NCBI GenBank assembly: GCA_900541965.1
Contig: UQLN01000052.1
Coordinates: 1-31,518 of the forward strand
Origin: an uncultured Parabacteroides sp.
GTDB taxonomy: Bacteria > Bacteroidota > Bacteroidia > Bacteroidales > Tannerellaceae
Direction: 5' to 3'
DNA: 31,518 nucleotides
Position numbers and translations under genes: made by a program. This document shows, in pieces, positions 1 to 7,832 of the stretch (its first letter is position 1; each line of letters opens with the position of its first letter). The notes beneath the pieces were generated by a model. The model did no database searches. It was not told the DNA's origin and saw only the letters and a program-made list of their open reading frames with translations.

Positions 1-2072
1 AGACAAAAGACGTAACCTATCAGATTCCTTTCAAACAGCCTACAGCCGATGGCGGTTCGGTCGCGCTTGAAATCAATAACAACCATAGATATACTATTGG
101 CATCACAAAAGCTGACGAATATAAATTGGACTTCACATTGGACGTAGCCGAATGGGATGAGGGCGGCGATATAGATGGTCTGGACCCTACAGCAGGTTCA
201 GGCAGTTTTACTTTCGACCCAGACGGTTTGGCTAATGCGGCAACCATTTACGATGCCGATACGAAAACGGTAAAGATGGTCCTCGGTATGAACAGTAAAT
301 TCTCTCTTGGTACCACTGCTAATTCGACGATGTCTTATGCCATCCGGTATGCAGGTAACAATAAGAACTGCGACTGGCTGAATGTGGAAGAAGACCCTTC
401 AACCAAGGCTGCAACCACTTCCACCATGTCCGGCACGGAACATAAGTACATTATCTCCATGAAGGCGGATTATACCGGAGGTATTTACCCACGTGGAATC
501 ATCCGTTTTATTAATGATGCTACCGGAGAGAGCAATACGCTTCTTGTAGACCCGTTGTCTTTTGTTCCTGAACTTACCCAGTCTGCATCTGACGGGACAA
601 GCAGTTTTGCAGATAATAAACTGACTTTGAAAGCTGTTTCTTCTGTCGAGGTTCCTTCTGTTACGCTTACGGTGGATTGTAAGGGTGGCAGTAAATTGGT
701 AGACCTACCGGAGTGGATGACTGTAGATAAAACGGAAAGCGATTTGGATACGGATACTTACAAATTTGAAGTAAAAGTAGATAAAAATGGTTTCCCCACA
801 ACCAATCCAGGCAAACTGACGCTTAAGTTCCAGCATAAACAGGATGCCTTGAAGGAAATCCCTGTTATTTTATCTATAGAAGATGAACCATCGCTGGCAA
901 TCACTGGCGGTGTCACTAAGGATGATGATGCCAAAACATTGCGGATAAACCCGACAGGCGGAACCCGGACTTTCAGTATTGTTATAAAATCTTTGTTTGA
1001 ATCCACTCCTGTAAGTAGCGAGTATGATGTTACCTATGGAACCACCCAAAACTGGTTGACTGGAACTGATGCCACCAGTGTTGTAAACAACCGCCGCCAA
1101 TATACTTATACCGGAAGCGTTGCTGCCGCTTCGGGAAGTGATGCTGCATATCAGGCGCATAAAGCCAACCTAAAAATCTCTGTACCCGGTCAGGAAGTCA
1201 AAACATATGGTTTTTACCGTAGTGCCAATACGGTCACTTATCCAGTCAGCGATACGAAACAGTATACAGGCATCCAAATGACGGGAAAAGACGGTAAAAC
1301 CTATTATTGGTCTCCTGTGAATTTGGGTGCTACCGAGATACCTACCACTGTTCCGTCTGCTTCTTCAACAGCCGGTGGTACAAATGACATTACATCCACT
1401 TGCGGTCTGTTGTATCAGTGGGGCCGTCAATATGGATTCACAAATACCAACAATAGTAATATCACCAATGCGGAAAAGTTTGATGGTAAAACCGACCCGT
1501 TAGGCTTCCCTACGGGCGAGGGTGCTCTTGCCGATATGAGCCCATGGGACAAAAAGTTTATCGTACGCAGTGGTTCTAATCCAAATACCCGGTATAACTG
1601 GTTGCGTTTCGAAGCTGGTACGGATAATCCTGTCGCTTCTGCTATGGTTGATGATGCCTGGTATCAGAAATTATGGAACCTTGACGAGGTAGCCAGTACT
1701 ACTGTCGATGCCACAAAGACGGCCCGTAAAACTCCTTATGATCCTTGCCCTGCCGGTTGGCGTGTTCCTACTATGGCTGAATGGGTTGCTATAGGTGCTG
1801 ATAATTCCAGTACCGGTAAAAGTTGGGATAGTTCCACTCACTTAATGAGCATCAATGCCGCTACTGGTCCTAAGTTTATTTTGACTGCCGCGGGGTATCG
1901 GTACAGCGGTGACGGCCTGTCCGGCAGTCAGGGTGGCAACGGCTACTATTGGTCGTCATCAGTTCCGTCCGGGAATATCAGCGCAAGTCGCGTGACCTTC
2001 AGCAGTGCTACGCTGTCCACAGGTACAGACGATCGAGCAAACGGTTTCCCCATTAGGTGTATCCAAGAATAA
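1..2072 (+). CDS. Surface protein with BACON-like repeats and C-terminal FISUMP domain (5'-truncated)
   Basis: The frame is open from base 3 with no stop, so the gene begins before the window; an internal TTG at 126 is not a credible start. About 690 residues are visible. The first visible stretch (YTIGITKADEYKLDFTLDVAEW) resembles the end of Bacteroidales fimbrillin-like domains. Next come roughly three beta-rich segments of BACON-like character (around CDWLNV, LPEWMTV and NWLTG). From about base 1280 there is a FISUMP domain (Fibrobacter succinogenes major paralogous domain), with GLLYQWGRQYGF, DPCPAGWRVPT, GYYWSSS and a terminal RCIQE. Surface localisation is inferred from the family. The C-terminal domain closely matches that of the lipoprotein at 29556-31235, so the two are paralogues. 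The precise role is unknown; adhesion or glycan binding is a guess. Confidence 0.8.
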   Translation, partial: TKDVTYQIPFKQPTADGGSVALEINNNHRYTIGITKADEYKLDFTLDVAEWDEGGDIDGLDPTAGSGSFTFDPDGLANAATIYDADTKTVKMVLGMNSKFSLGTTANSTMSYAIRYAGNNKNCDWLNVEEDPSTKAATTSTMSGTEHKYIISMKADYTGGIYPRGIIRFINDATGESNTLLVDPLSFVPELTQSASDGTSSFADNKLTLKAVSSVEVPSVTLTVDCKGGSKLVDLPEWMTVDKTESDLDTDTYKFEVKVDKNGFPTTNPGKLTLKFQHKQDALKEIPVILSIEDEPSLAITGGVTKDDDAKTLRINPTGGTRTFSIVIKSLFESTPVSSEYDVTYGTTQNWLTGTDATSVVNNRRQYTYTGSVAAASGSDAAYQAHKANLKISVPGQEVKTYGFYRSANTVTYPVSDTKQYTGIQMTGKDGKTYYWSPVNLGATEIPTTVPSASSTAGGTNDITSTCGLLYQWGRQYGFTNTNNSNITNAEKFDGKTDPLGFPTGEGALADMSPWDKKFIVRSGSNPNTRYNWLRFEAGTDNPVASAMVDDAWYQKLWNLDEVASTTVDATKTARKTPYDPCPAGWRVPTMAEWVAIGADNSSTGKSWDSSTHLMSINAATGPKFILTAAGYRYSGDGLSGSQGGNGYYWSSSVPSGNISASRVTFSSATLSTGTDDRANGFPIRCIQE

Positions 2073-2110
2073 AAAGGCCCTACCTTCATATTTAAAACCT
2101 CTATAAACAA

Positions 2111-2147
2111 AACGGGAGCATGTGTCTTTTTAATCCATGCTCCCGTT
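2111..2147. terminator. Strong hairpin terminator between convergent genes
   Basis: A perfect 12-bp stem (AACGGGAGCATG paired with CATGCTCCCGTT) encloses a 13-nt loop. It sits between the stop of the FISUMP gene (2072) and the stop of the minus-strand S46 peptidase (2167). Read on the minus strand, the stem is followed by a T-rich run (TTTTGTTTAT), so it best fits Rho-independent termination of the peptidase operon. The plus-strand side has a poorer T tract but may also terminate. Confidence 0.85.
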
Positions 2148-2166
2148 CTTCATATTTATCAGCCGT

Positions 2167-4329
2167 TTATTTCACCAAATCTATTTCCTCCAATAAATAG
2201 CCTGCTCCGGCATACTTATCTATTAAGAAGAGAACGTAACGAATATCAACGATGATACTACGCTGGTAATCCGGCAGGTATTGGATATCGCCACCCACTC
2301 CTTCCCAGTTACGGTCGAAGTTTATACCTATCAGTTCTCCATTGCCGTTCATTACCGGGCTACCGGAGTTTCCGCCTGTGGAATGGGTCGTTGCACAGAA
2401 AGCTACCGGCATCTTGCCATTAGACATCCCATAACGGCCAAAGTCTTTCGCTGTATAAAGCTCTTTTAAACGTGCAGGAACCACAAACTCCCAGTTGGTG
2501 GAATCCTCTTTTTCCATGACACCATCCAAAGTGGTCTGGCAACCGTAATAATCGCAATCGCGCGGGCTATATCCTTTTACCTGTCCGTAAGTCAGACGAA
2601 GGGAGAAGTTTGCATCCGGGAAATTAGCCTTATCACCATACATGGCAAGCAATCCCTTTACATAAGTACGGTGTGCAATGGCATATCCGGCATCAAAACC
2701 TTTCAGCGAAGCATCCAAAGCGTTCTTTTCATCCTGCACAGATTTTGCAAACTGTATCATCGGGTCGTTTTCCAATGCCTTAACGGAAGGATGCGCTTTA
2801 AACTTATTGAAGTTATCTTCACTGCCATAGATGGATTTGTCGAACAGGTAATCCACAAAGCGGTCTGCATCCCCTTTGAACTTCTTATCTATCAGGGCAA
2901 AATAGGCTGGTTGCTTCTTAGGCGTAATCAGACGGCGGTACTCTTTCAGCATTACTTTGGCAATCTTCCTGTCTACCTCCGGAGAATAATCCTTATTGGC
3001 AAAACGGTGATATGCCATATCCAACAGGCGAACCTGTTTCTCTTTCTCACTTTTGTCTTTACCTTTCAAAGCATCGAGAACAGACTGTACATCAGTCGGT
3101 ACTCTGCTAAATTCGATTCCTCGCAGAATCGCTTCATCCAGCATCCAGCTGCGGAAACGGAGGTCTTTGCGGTCTGAAACAATTTGCTCCAATGTCAGCA
3201 AGGCTTCCTGATAATTCGGTTCGCAAACTTTTTTAGACCAGGCAATCAGTCTGTCCTGTTCCTCTTTCTTTACTTGTTCGAAATTACGCTTGTTGATAGC
3301 CCAGTTGCTACCGATTGCATTTTTATATGCGTTGGTCGAACCGGCATACTTGCTGGAATACTGGATACGGACGGACGGGTCCTTCAGCATTTCTTCCAGC
3401 ATCACCTTCTGACGTAAATCGCGGATATTGATGCGCACGGCATTGTCTATATCGCGACGTTCGGCTACTTCCCAGGAAGTATAATATTTGTTTGTCCGTC
3501 CGGGAAACCCCATCATCATGGCATAATCGTCTTCCTGAACGCCGTTGATAGAGATTTTGAACCAGCGTTTTGAACGCAACGGTACATTCTTGTCTGAATA
3601 TTCAGCCGGGTTGCCATTGACATCGGCATACACACGGAATACGGAAAAGTCACCCGTATGGCGCGGCCACATCCAGTTGTCCGTATCGGCACCGAATTTA
3701 CCGATAGATGAAGGAGGAGCACCTACCAAACGGATATCCGAATAGATTTTCTTTGTGAACATATAGTACACATTACCGCCGTAGAAGGCTTTGATTTCCA
3801 CTTCCGTTCCGGGATTATCCTGCAGGAATTTTTCGCCGACTTTCTCCTTGGCAAGACCGTTCAGGTATTTAGGGGAAAGGAAGTTCATGCTATTCGGGTC
3901 GGTATCCTTTTCCAGTTCTTTCTTTACATAATCCGTCACGTCTTCTATCTTGTCGATAAATGTAACAGTAAGCCCCGGATTAGGCAGTTCCTCGGCACGG
4001 GATTTCGCCCAAAAGCCATCTGTCAGGTAGTCGTGTTCCAACGAGCTATGCTGTTGTATCTGGCTGTACCCGCAATGGTGGTTGGTAAGGAGCAGTCCGT
4101 CCGGGGAAACGATTTCGCCCGTACAGCCGCCGCCAAATATAACTACAGCATCTTTCAGGGACGCCGAATCGGGACTGTAAATATCATAATCCTGCAATTT
4201 CAATCCTAAAGCCTGCATCTCTGGCAGTTTCTGCTGCTTTAACAAGGGCAACAGCCACATTCCCTCATCTGCTACAGCCGGTAATCCCAGAATAGCAGCT
4301 GCGAGGGTTATCATAAATTTTTTCTTCAT
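2167..4329 (-). CDS. S46 family dipeptidyl-peptidase, DPP11-type (Asp/Glu-specific)
   Basis: A periplasmic serine exopeptidase that removes dipeptides from peptide N-termini, feeding peptide catabolism. The preferred start is the second ATG at 4329 (MKKKFMITLAAAILG, a signal peptide), giving 720 residues; an in-frame ATG at 4341 adds four. In the 720-aa numbering the triad is H85 (in TNHHCGY), D227 (in TGDFSVFR) and S655 (in GGNSGSPV). These are the positions I recall for Porphyromonas gingivalis DPP11. R673, 18 residues after the serine (NFDRNW), is the residue that makes DPP11 specific for acidic P1; DPP7 has glycine there. Family assignment is secure; DPP11 specificity is inferred from this residue. 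It is the last gene of a minus-strand operon, 15-27 bp after the CYTH gene. Confidence 0.93.
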   Translation of the reverse strand: MKKKFMITLAAAILGLPAVADEGMWLLPLLKQQKLPEMQALGLKLQDYDIYSPDSASLKDAVVIFGGGCTGEIVSPDGLLLTNHHCGYSQIQQHSSLEHDYLTDGFWAKSRAEELPNPGLTVTFIDKIEDVTDYVKKELEKDTDPNSMNFLSPKYLNGLAKEKVGEKFLQDNPGTEVEIKAFYGGNVYYMFTKKIYSDIRLVGAPPSSIGKFGADTDNWMWPRHTGDFSVFRVYADVNGNPAEYSDKNVPLRSKRWFKISINGVQEDDYAMMMGFPGRTNKYYTSWEVAERRDIDNAVRINIRDLRQKVMLEEMLKDPSVRIQYSSKYAGSTNAYKNAIGSNWAINKRNFEQVKKEEQDRLIAWSKKVCEPNYQEALLTLEQIVSDRKDLRFRSWMLDEAILRGIEFSRVPTDVQSVLDALKGKDKSEKEKQVRLLDMAYHRFANKDYSPEVDRKIAKVMLKEYRRLITPKKQPAYFALIDKKFKGDADRFVDYLFDKSIYGSEDNFNKFKAHPSVKALENDPMIQFAKSVQDEKNALDASLKGFDAGYAIAHRTYVKGLLAMYGDKANFPDANFSLRLTYGQVKGYSPRDCDYYGCQTTLDGVMEKEDSTNWEFVVPARLKELYTAKDFGRYGMSNGKMPVAFCATTHSTGGNSGSPVMNGNGELIGINFDRNWEGVGGDIQYLPDYQRSIIVDIRYVLFLIDKYAGAGYLLEEIDLVK

Positions 4330-4356
4330 GGTGTTTATCATTATTTTGTTTTCAAA

Positions 4357-4827
4357 TCATTTCCATTCACTGTACGGATGCTTGGTTAGCATCGAGTTGT
4401 AATACCGGCGGTCGCCACTCACTTCTTCGCCCAACCATTCCGGCTTATCAAATGCTTCATCTTCCGAAGTCAATTCGATTTCTGCCATAACCAGCCCTTC
4501 GTTTGCCCCGTGAAATACATCCACTTCCCACAAATGCCCCCCGCAAGGGACTAAATGACGGACTTTATCGATGGCTCCGGGTTCGCAAAGTGCCAGTAGC
4601 TTTTCTGCATCGGCAAGTGGTATTTCCTGTTCGAACTCATAACGGCTCAAGCCTTTTTCGTCGGAGGGACCTTTAATCGTCAGGAAACCTTCCTCTCCGC
4701 GAATACGGATACGGACAGTCCGTCCCGGTTGGGAACAGATGTATCCCTGCACAATACGCTGTGCACTGGATACTTCCCTGCTGAAATCGCCACAGACCAG
4801 AAATTTCCGTTCTATTTCCGTTGCCAT
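4357..4827 (-). CDS. CYTH domain protein (triphosphate tunnel metalloenzyme)
   Basis: 156 residues, the usual size of a single-domain bacterial CYTH protein. The N-terminus carries the family's ExExK signature (E4, E6, K8 in TEIERKFLV), which binds triphosphate and divalent metal inside a beta-barrel tunnel. Further charged strands (RTVRIRIRGEEGFLTIKG, YEFEQEIP, EVDVFHG, MAEIELTSEDE) match the alternating Arg/Lys/Glu pattern of the barrel. Members hydrolyse inorganic triphosphate or thiamine triphosphate, or rarely act as class IV adenylate cyclases; the substrate cannot be read from sequence, though tripolyphosphatase is the commonest activity in bacteria. The gene starts 3 bp after the DUF2027-Smr stop, so it is co-transcribed. 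Cytoplasmic. Confidence 0.9.
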   Translation of the reverse strand: MATEIERKFLVCGDFSREVSSAQRIVQGYICSQPGRTVRIRIRGEEGFLTIKGPSDEKGLSRYEFEQEIPLADAEKLLALCEPGAIDKVRHLVPCGGHLWEVDVFHGANEGLVMAEIELTSEDEAFDKPEWLGEEVSGDRRYYNSMLTKHPYSEWK

Positions 4828-4830
4828 CTT

Positions 4831-5895
4831 CTACTTTATAGTAACCATGGTTGCACCAAAGCCATATTCCCTGAAGGAAGCATCCTGATAGTAATGCTGC
4901 TTATAGCGGGTTTTCAGTTCCTTTTCTATCGCTTTCCGGAGTACGCCGTCTCCTTTGCCGTGGATAAAAACAATTTTCTGCCCTTTGTTTCCGGCATACT
5001 TCGCGAGTATTTCATGGAACTTCTCCAACTGGTAGGTCAGCATATCGGCATTGCTTAATCCGTTGGTATTATCCAGTAGCTGGTTGATATGGAGGTCTAC
5101 TTCCAGAATCGGGCTATCCGCTTTTTTCTTTACAATACTTTGCGGGGCACGACGTTCTTCCCGGGCTTTCTGATACATGGCTTCCTGTAATTCGGTAGCG
5201 GAGACCAACAGTTCTTTTTCTGGGACATCCTGACGGACGATAGGATACAGTAAGGCGTCTTCTTCAAAGTAATCGTTCTCCATAAAACAATGCTGCTTAT
5301 AGAACTTGACCGTATCGATACGCAATTCTACGGAAACGGCATTCTTCAACATGAACGGTTTATCTTTCTTATAGGCAATAAGCTGGATACATATCCGTTC
5401 CAGTTCATTCAGGGTTTCCTTTTCAAATTCTTCCATGAATATTTTGGTATTCGGCTCTATGATACCGCTATAACGGATTATCCAACTATTATTCTGCCGG
5501 CTCATATAATTGAACATCAGGTAATAATTGCTGTCGTTTACGAAATAAGCCTCATAACCGCTATCCTGTACGACTTTCGACAGGTCGAGGGGGAGATAAG
5601 CCAGATAGACGTTCAGGCGCTCGCCTTCAACAGTCTCTTCTACTTTTTCCTCTACCGGTTCCGGTTTCTTCGGTTGCGCTACAGACTGTGTAACGACCTC
5701 CGGTTTCGGTTTGTTCGAACTACGTACCTGCATGCCGCCTTCTTCCACAACCACACATTCGCGAAGCAATGCCGGTACTTCAAAACCGTCTTCATCTTCA
5801 ACCAGCACCTGGTCTTTTCCTTTAAAACTGCGAACAATGCCGCCGCCGGTAGTATTGAGGAAACGTATCTTATCTCCTATTTTGATATTACTCAT
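4831..5895 (-). CDS. DUF2027 / Smr domain protein
   Basis: 354 residues. The N-terminus (about 1-55, KIGDKIRFLNTTGGGIV) looks like the small beta-barrel of DUF2027 proteins. A low-complexity Pro/Glu/Lys linker (about 58-90) follows, then a beta-rich middle domain (about 93-250). The C-terminus (about 265-354) is an Smr domain, as at the end of MutS2, with LEVDLHINQL and the IHGKGDGVLRKAIEKEL motif. Smr domains bind or nick nucleic acids, and recent work on relatives links some to rescue of collided ribosomes. The function of the DUF2027-Smr combination, common in Bacteroidales, is unknown to me. First gene of the operon that continues with the CYTH and S46 genes; a good promoter lies immediately upstream. 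Cytoplasmic. Confidence 0.9.
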   Translation of the reverse strand: MSNIKIGDKIRFLNTTGGGIVRSFKGKDQVLVEDEDGFEVPALLRECVVVEEGGMQVRSSNKPKPEVVTQSVAQPKKPEPVEEKVEETVEGERLNVYLAYLPLDLSKVVQDSGYEAYFVNDSNYYLMFNYMSRQNNSWIIRYSGIIEPNTKIFMEEFEKETLNELERICIQLIAYKKDKPFMLKNAVSVELRIDTVKFYKQHCFMENDYFEEDALLYPIVRQDVPEKELLVSATELQEAMYQKAREERRAPQSIVKKKADSPILEVDLHINQLLDNTNGLSNADMLTYQLEKFHEILAKYAGNKGQKIVFIHGKGDGVLRKAIEKELKTRYKQHYYQDASFREYGFGATMVTIK

Positions 5896-5920
5896 AATTC
5901 TTTGGCTTTTAATTAACGTA

Positions 5921-5952
5921 CAAAAATAGAGAAAAAGAAATTCCTGTCCAAA
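5921..5952 (-). promoter_or_regulatory. Promoter of the Smr-CYTH-S46 operon
   Basis: Minus-strand TATTTTTG at 5928-5921 matches the Bacteroidota -7 consensus TAnnTTTG. Exactly 20 bp upstream is TTTG at 5952-5949, matching the -33 element. The expected start site is near 5914, about 18 nt ahead of the ATG at 5895. Confidence 0.8.
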
Positions 5953-6021
5953 AGAGGTCCGTCTTTATGAAAAGTTTACAGATTCGCCCAACCCTTACGG
6001 CGACCGACAGGAATAAATTCG

Positions 6022-6029
6022 TACTTTTG
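6022..6029 (+). promoter_or_regulatory. -7 promoter element of the queA-like gene
   Basis: TACTTTTG fits TAnnTTTG. The -33 region is not convincing. It lies inside the longest open frame (from 5967), which argues that translation begins downstream, at 6066 or 6072, with a 5' leader of about 30 nt. Confidence 0.6.
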
Positions 6030-6065
6030 CAGCCGGACTGGCAAAACGGCCCTATATATTATCGA

Positions 6066-7292
6066 ATGATCATGGTTACAGCTACTCAACAAATACGCAT
6101 CGAAGAATTTGATTATCCGTTGCCCGACGAACGGATCGCCAAATTTCCTCTGCCCAAACGGGATGAATCCAAACTGCTTCTTTACCGCAACGGAACGGTC
6201 AGTGAAAGCATTTTCAAGAATATAACCGATTACCTGCCGGAAGGCTCGCTGATGGTGTTCAACAACACACGGGTGATTCAGGCTCGCTTGCTCTTTAAAA
6301 AGCAGACCGGCGCACAGATAGAGGTATTCTGCCTCGAACCGGTAGAACCTCACGACTATGCACTTGTCTTCCAACAGACGGAACGTTGTAGCTGGACTTG
6401 CCTGGTCGGAAACCTGAAGAAATGGAAAGAGGGTGTACTGAACAGGGAGATTGCCATCAATGGGGAAACGGTTGTTTTGACTGCCGAGAAAAAGAAAACC
6501 TGTGGAGACAGCCATCTGATTGAATTTAGTTGGAACCATCCGACTTATACTTTTGCCGATATTCTGGATGCGGCAGGTATTTTACCTATCCCGCCTTATC
6601 TTCACCGGGAGACTGAAAAAAGCGACCTGCAAACCTATCAAACGGTTTATTCCAAGATAAAAGGGTCTGTTGCCGCACCGACAGCAGGACTCCACTTTAC
6701 CCCGGAAGTACTGGCAGACCTCGATGCAAAAGGTTTCGGCCGGGAAGAAGTAACCTTGCATGTTGGTGCCGGGACTTTCAAGCCTGTTAAAAGCGATACG
6801 ATAGAGGGACACGAGATGCACACGGAATTTATTTCCGTACGCCGCAGTTCCATCCGACGGATAAAAGAGAATATCAGAAAAATCATTGCCGTAGGCACCA
6901 CCTCGGTCCGCACACTGGAAAGCCTTTATTATATGGGTGTCACACTGGCTGACAATCCGGATGCGACAGCCGATGATCTGGTTGTCAAACAATGGATGCC
7001 ATATGAAGAGAAAAATAACCGTCTGACTCCGGAAGAGGCGTTACAGAATATTCTGGACTATCTGGACCGCCACCACACAGAGACATTAATAACAGCCACC
7101 CAGATAATTATAGCTCCGGGCTACCAGTTCAAGATTGTACGGGGTATCGTAACCAACTTCCACCAGCCCAAAAGCACTTTACTGCTTCTGATTTCCGCCT
7201 TTGTAGACGGTAACTGGAAGCGCATTTACGACTATGCCTTATCGCATGATTTCCGTTTTCTGAGTTATGGGGATAGTTCGCTACTTTTATAA
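6066..7292 (+). CDS. queA: QueA-like S-adenosylmethionine:tRNA ribosyltransferase-isomerase, long form
   Basis: QueA transfers and isomerises the ribosyl group of SAM onto preQ1-modified tRNA to make epoxyqueuosine. The open frame runs from 5967, but the ATGs at 6066 and 6072 are preferred: the promoter -7 element lies at 6022, and family similarity begins at IEEFDYPLPDERIAKFP. This gives 406-408 residues, against about 350 for typical QueA. Conserved blocks include KRDESKLLLY, VFNNTRVIQARL, APTAGLHFT, HVGAGTFKPV, GTTSVRTLESL, IVTNFHQPKSTLLLLISAF and SYGDSSLLL. Extra length lies in a loop around WTCLVGNLKKWKEG and before APGYQF. Bacteroidales may carry a canonical QueA as well, so this could be a divergent paralogue with a different role. 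Confidence 0.85.
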   Translation: MIMVTATQQIRIEEFDYPLPDERIAKFPLPKRDESKLLLYRNGTVSESIFKNITDYLPEGSLMVFNNTRVIQARLLFKKQTGAQIEVFCLEPVEPHDYALVFQQTERCSWTCLVGNLKKWKEGVLNREIAINGETVVLTAEKKKTCGDSHLIEFSWNHPTYTFADILDAAGILPIPPYLHRETEKSDLQTYQTVYSKIKGSVAAPTAGLHFTPEVLADLDAKGFGREEVTLHVGAGTFKPVKSDTIEGHEMHTEFISVRRSSIRRIKENIRKIIAVGTTSVRTLESLYYMGVTLADNPDATADDLVVKQWMPYEEKNNRLTPEEALQNILDYLDRHHTETLITATQIIIAPGYQFKIVRGIVTNFHQPKSTLLLLISAFVDGNWKRIYDYALSHDFRFLSYGDSSLLL

Positions 7293-7362
7293 AAGAGATA
7301 ATAAAGAACTACAGATGATCCATTAATAACTGTGCCGTTCTATCATTTCCATTTATCCATGG

Positions 7363-7740
7363 ATGAATACCTTTAAATTCAAAATGGTTAAAACAACACT
7401 CTATAAAAAATATGAGACAGTTCTATTGGCTGTAATTTCTATTATAGGAGGATTTTACATAGATGCTTATTATTCTTCTTTCATGCCGGATTTCGACATT
7501 GGTTTTTATGAAGCTTTTGCTTCTTTTAGATGTTGGATATTGATTCTTATATTATGGGGTATTGAGACCATACTACTTTATATAGTAAAAAAACACATCG
7601 ATAATAAAAACAGCAGACAACTGCTCTCCATAGCCATAATGGTAATTTATTGGCTGATTATATGGAGCTTCTGCTACTATCAATACCTTATCAAAGCCAC
7701 ACAGGACTGGAATGATATGATGAATGGGAATATAGGGTAA
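7363..7740 (+). CDS. Small predicted inner-membrane protein, unknown function
   Basis: 125 residues from the ATG at 7363, or 118 from the in-frame ATG at 7384 (MVKTTLYKKYE). Three hydrophobic stretches are visible: TVLLAVISIIGGFYI, CWILILILWGIETILLYIV and LLSIAIMVIYWLIIWSFCYY. They are separated by short polar loops, one of them lysine/asparagine-rich (KKHIDNKNSRQ). I recognise no family motif. It follows the queA-like gene by 70 bp and precedes the OmpA lipoprotein by 92 bp, so shared transcription is possible. No clear promoter was seen. Hydrophobic periodicity and a normal stop make a real gene likely. Confidence 0.65.
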   Translation: MNTFKFKMVKTTLYKKYETVLLAVISIIGGFYIDAYYSSFMPDFDIGFYEAFASFRCWILILILWGIETILLYIVKKHIDNKNSRQLLSIAIMVIYWLIIWSFCYYQYLIKATQDWNDMMNGNIG

Positions 7741-7832
7741 TAAAGCAGAACCTATTCAAGAATATTTTTTACTCTTTCATAATAAAAGAGGCAACAATCC
7801 GTTCTTAATAGAAAACAGCAACGAAATTCTCC

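Noticed and set aside
2671..3177. 168-residue plus-strand ORF and similar long ORFs opposite the S46, Smr, A2M and RND genes
   Set aside because: They are antisense shadows of strongly supported genes, without domains or start signals.
5967..6065. N-terminal extension of the QueA-like protein
   Set aside because: A -7 promoter element (6022-6029) lies inside it, and family similarity starts after 6072.
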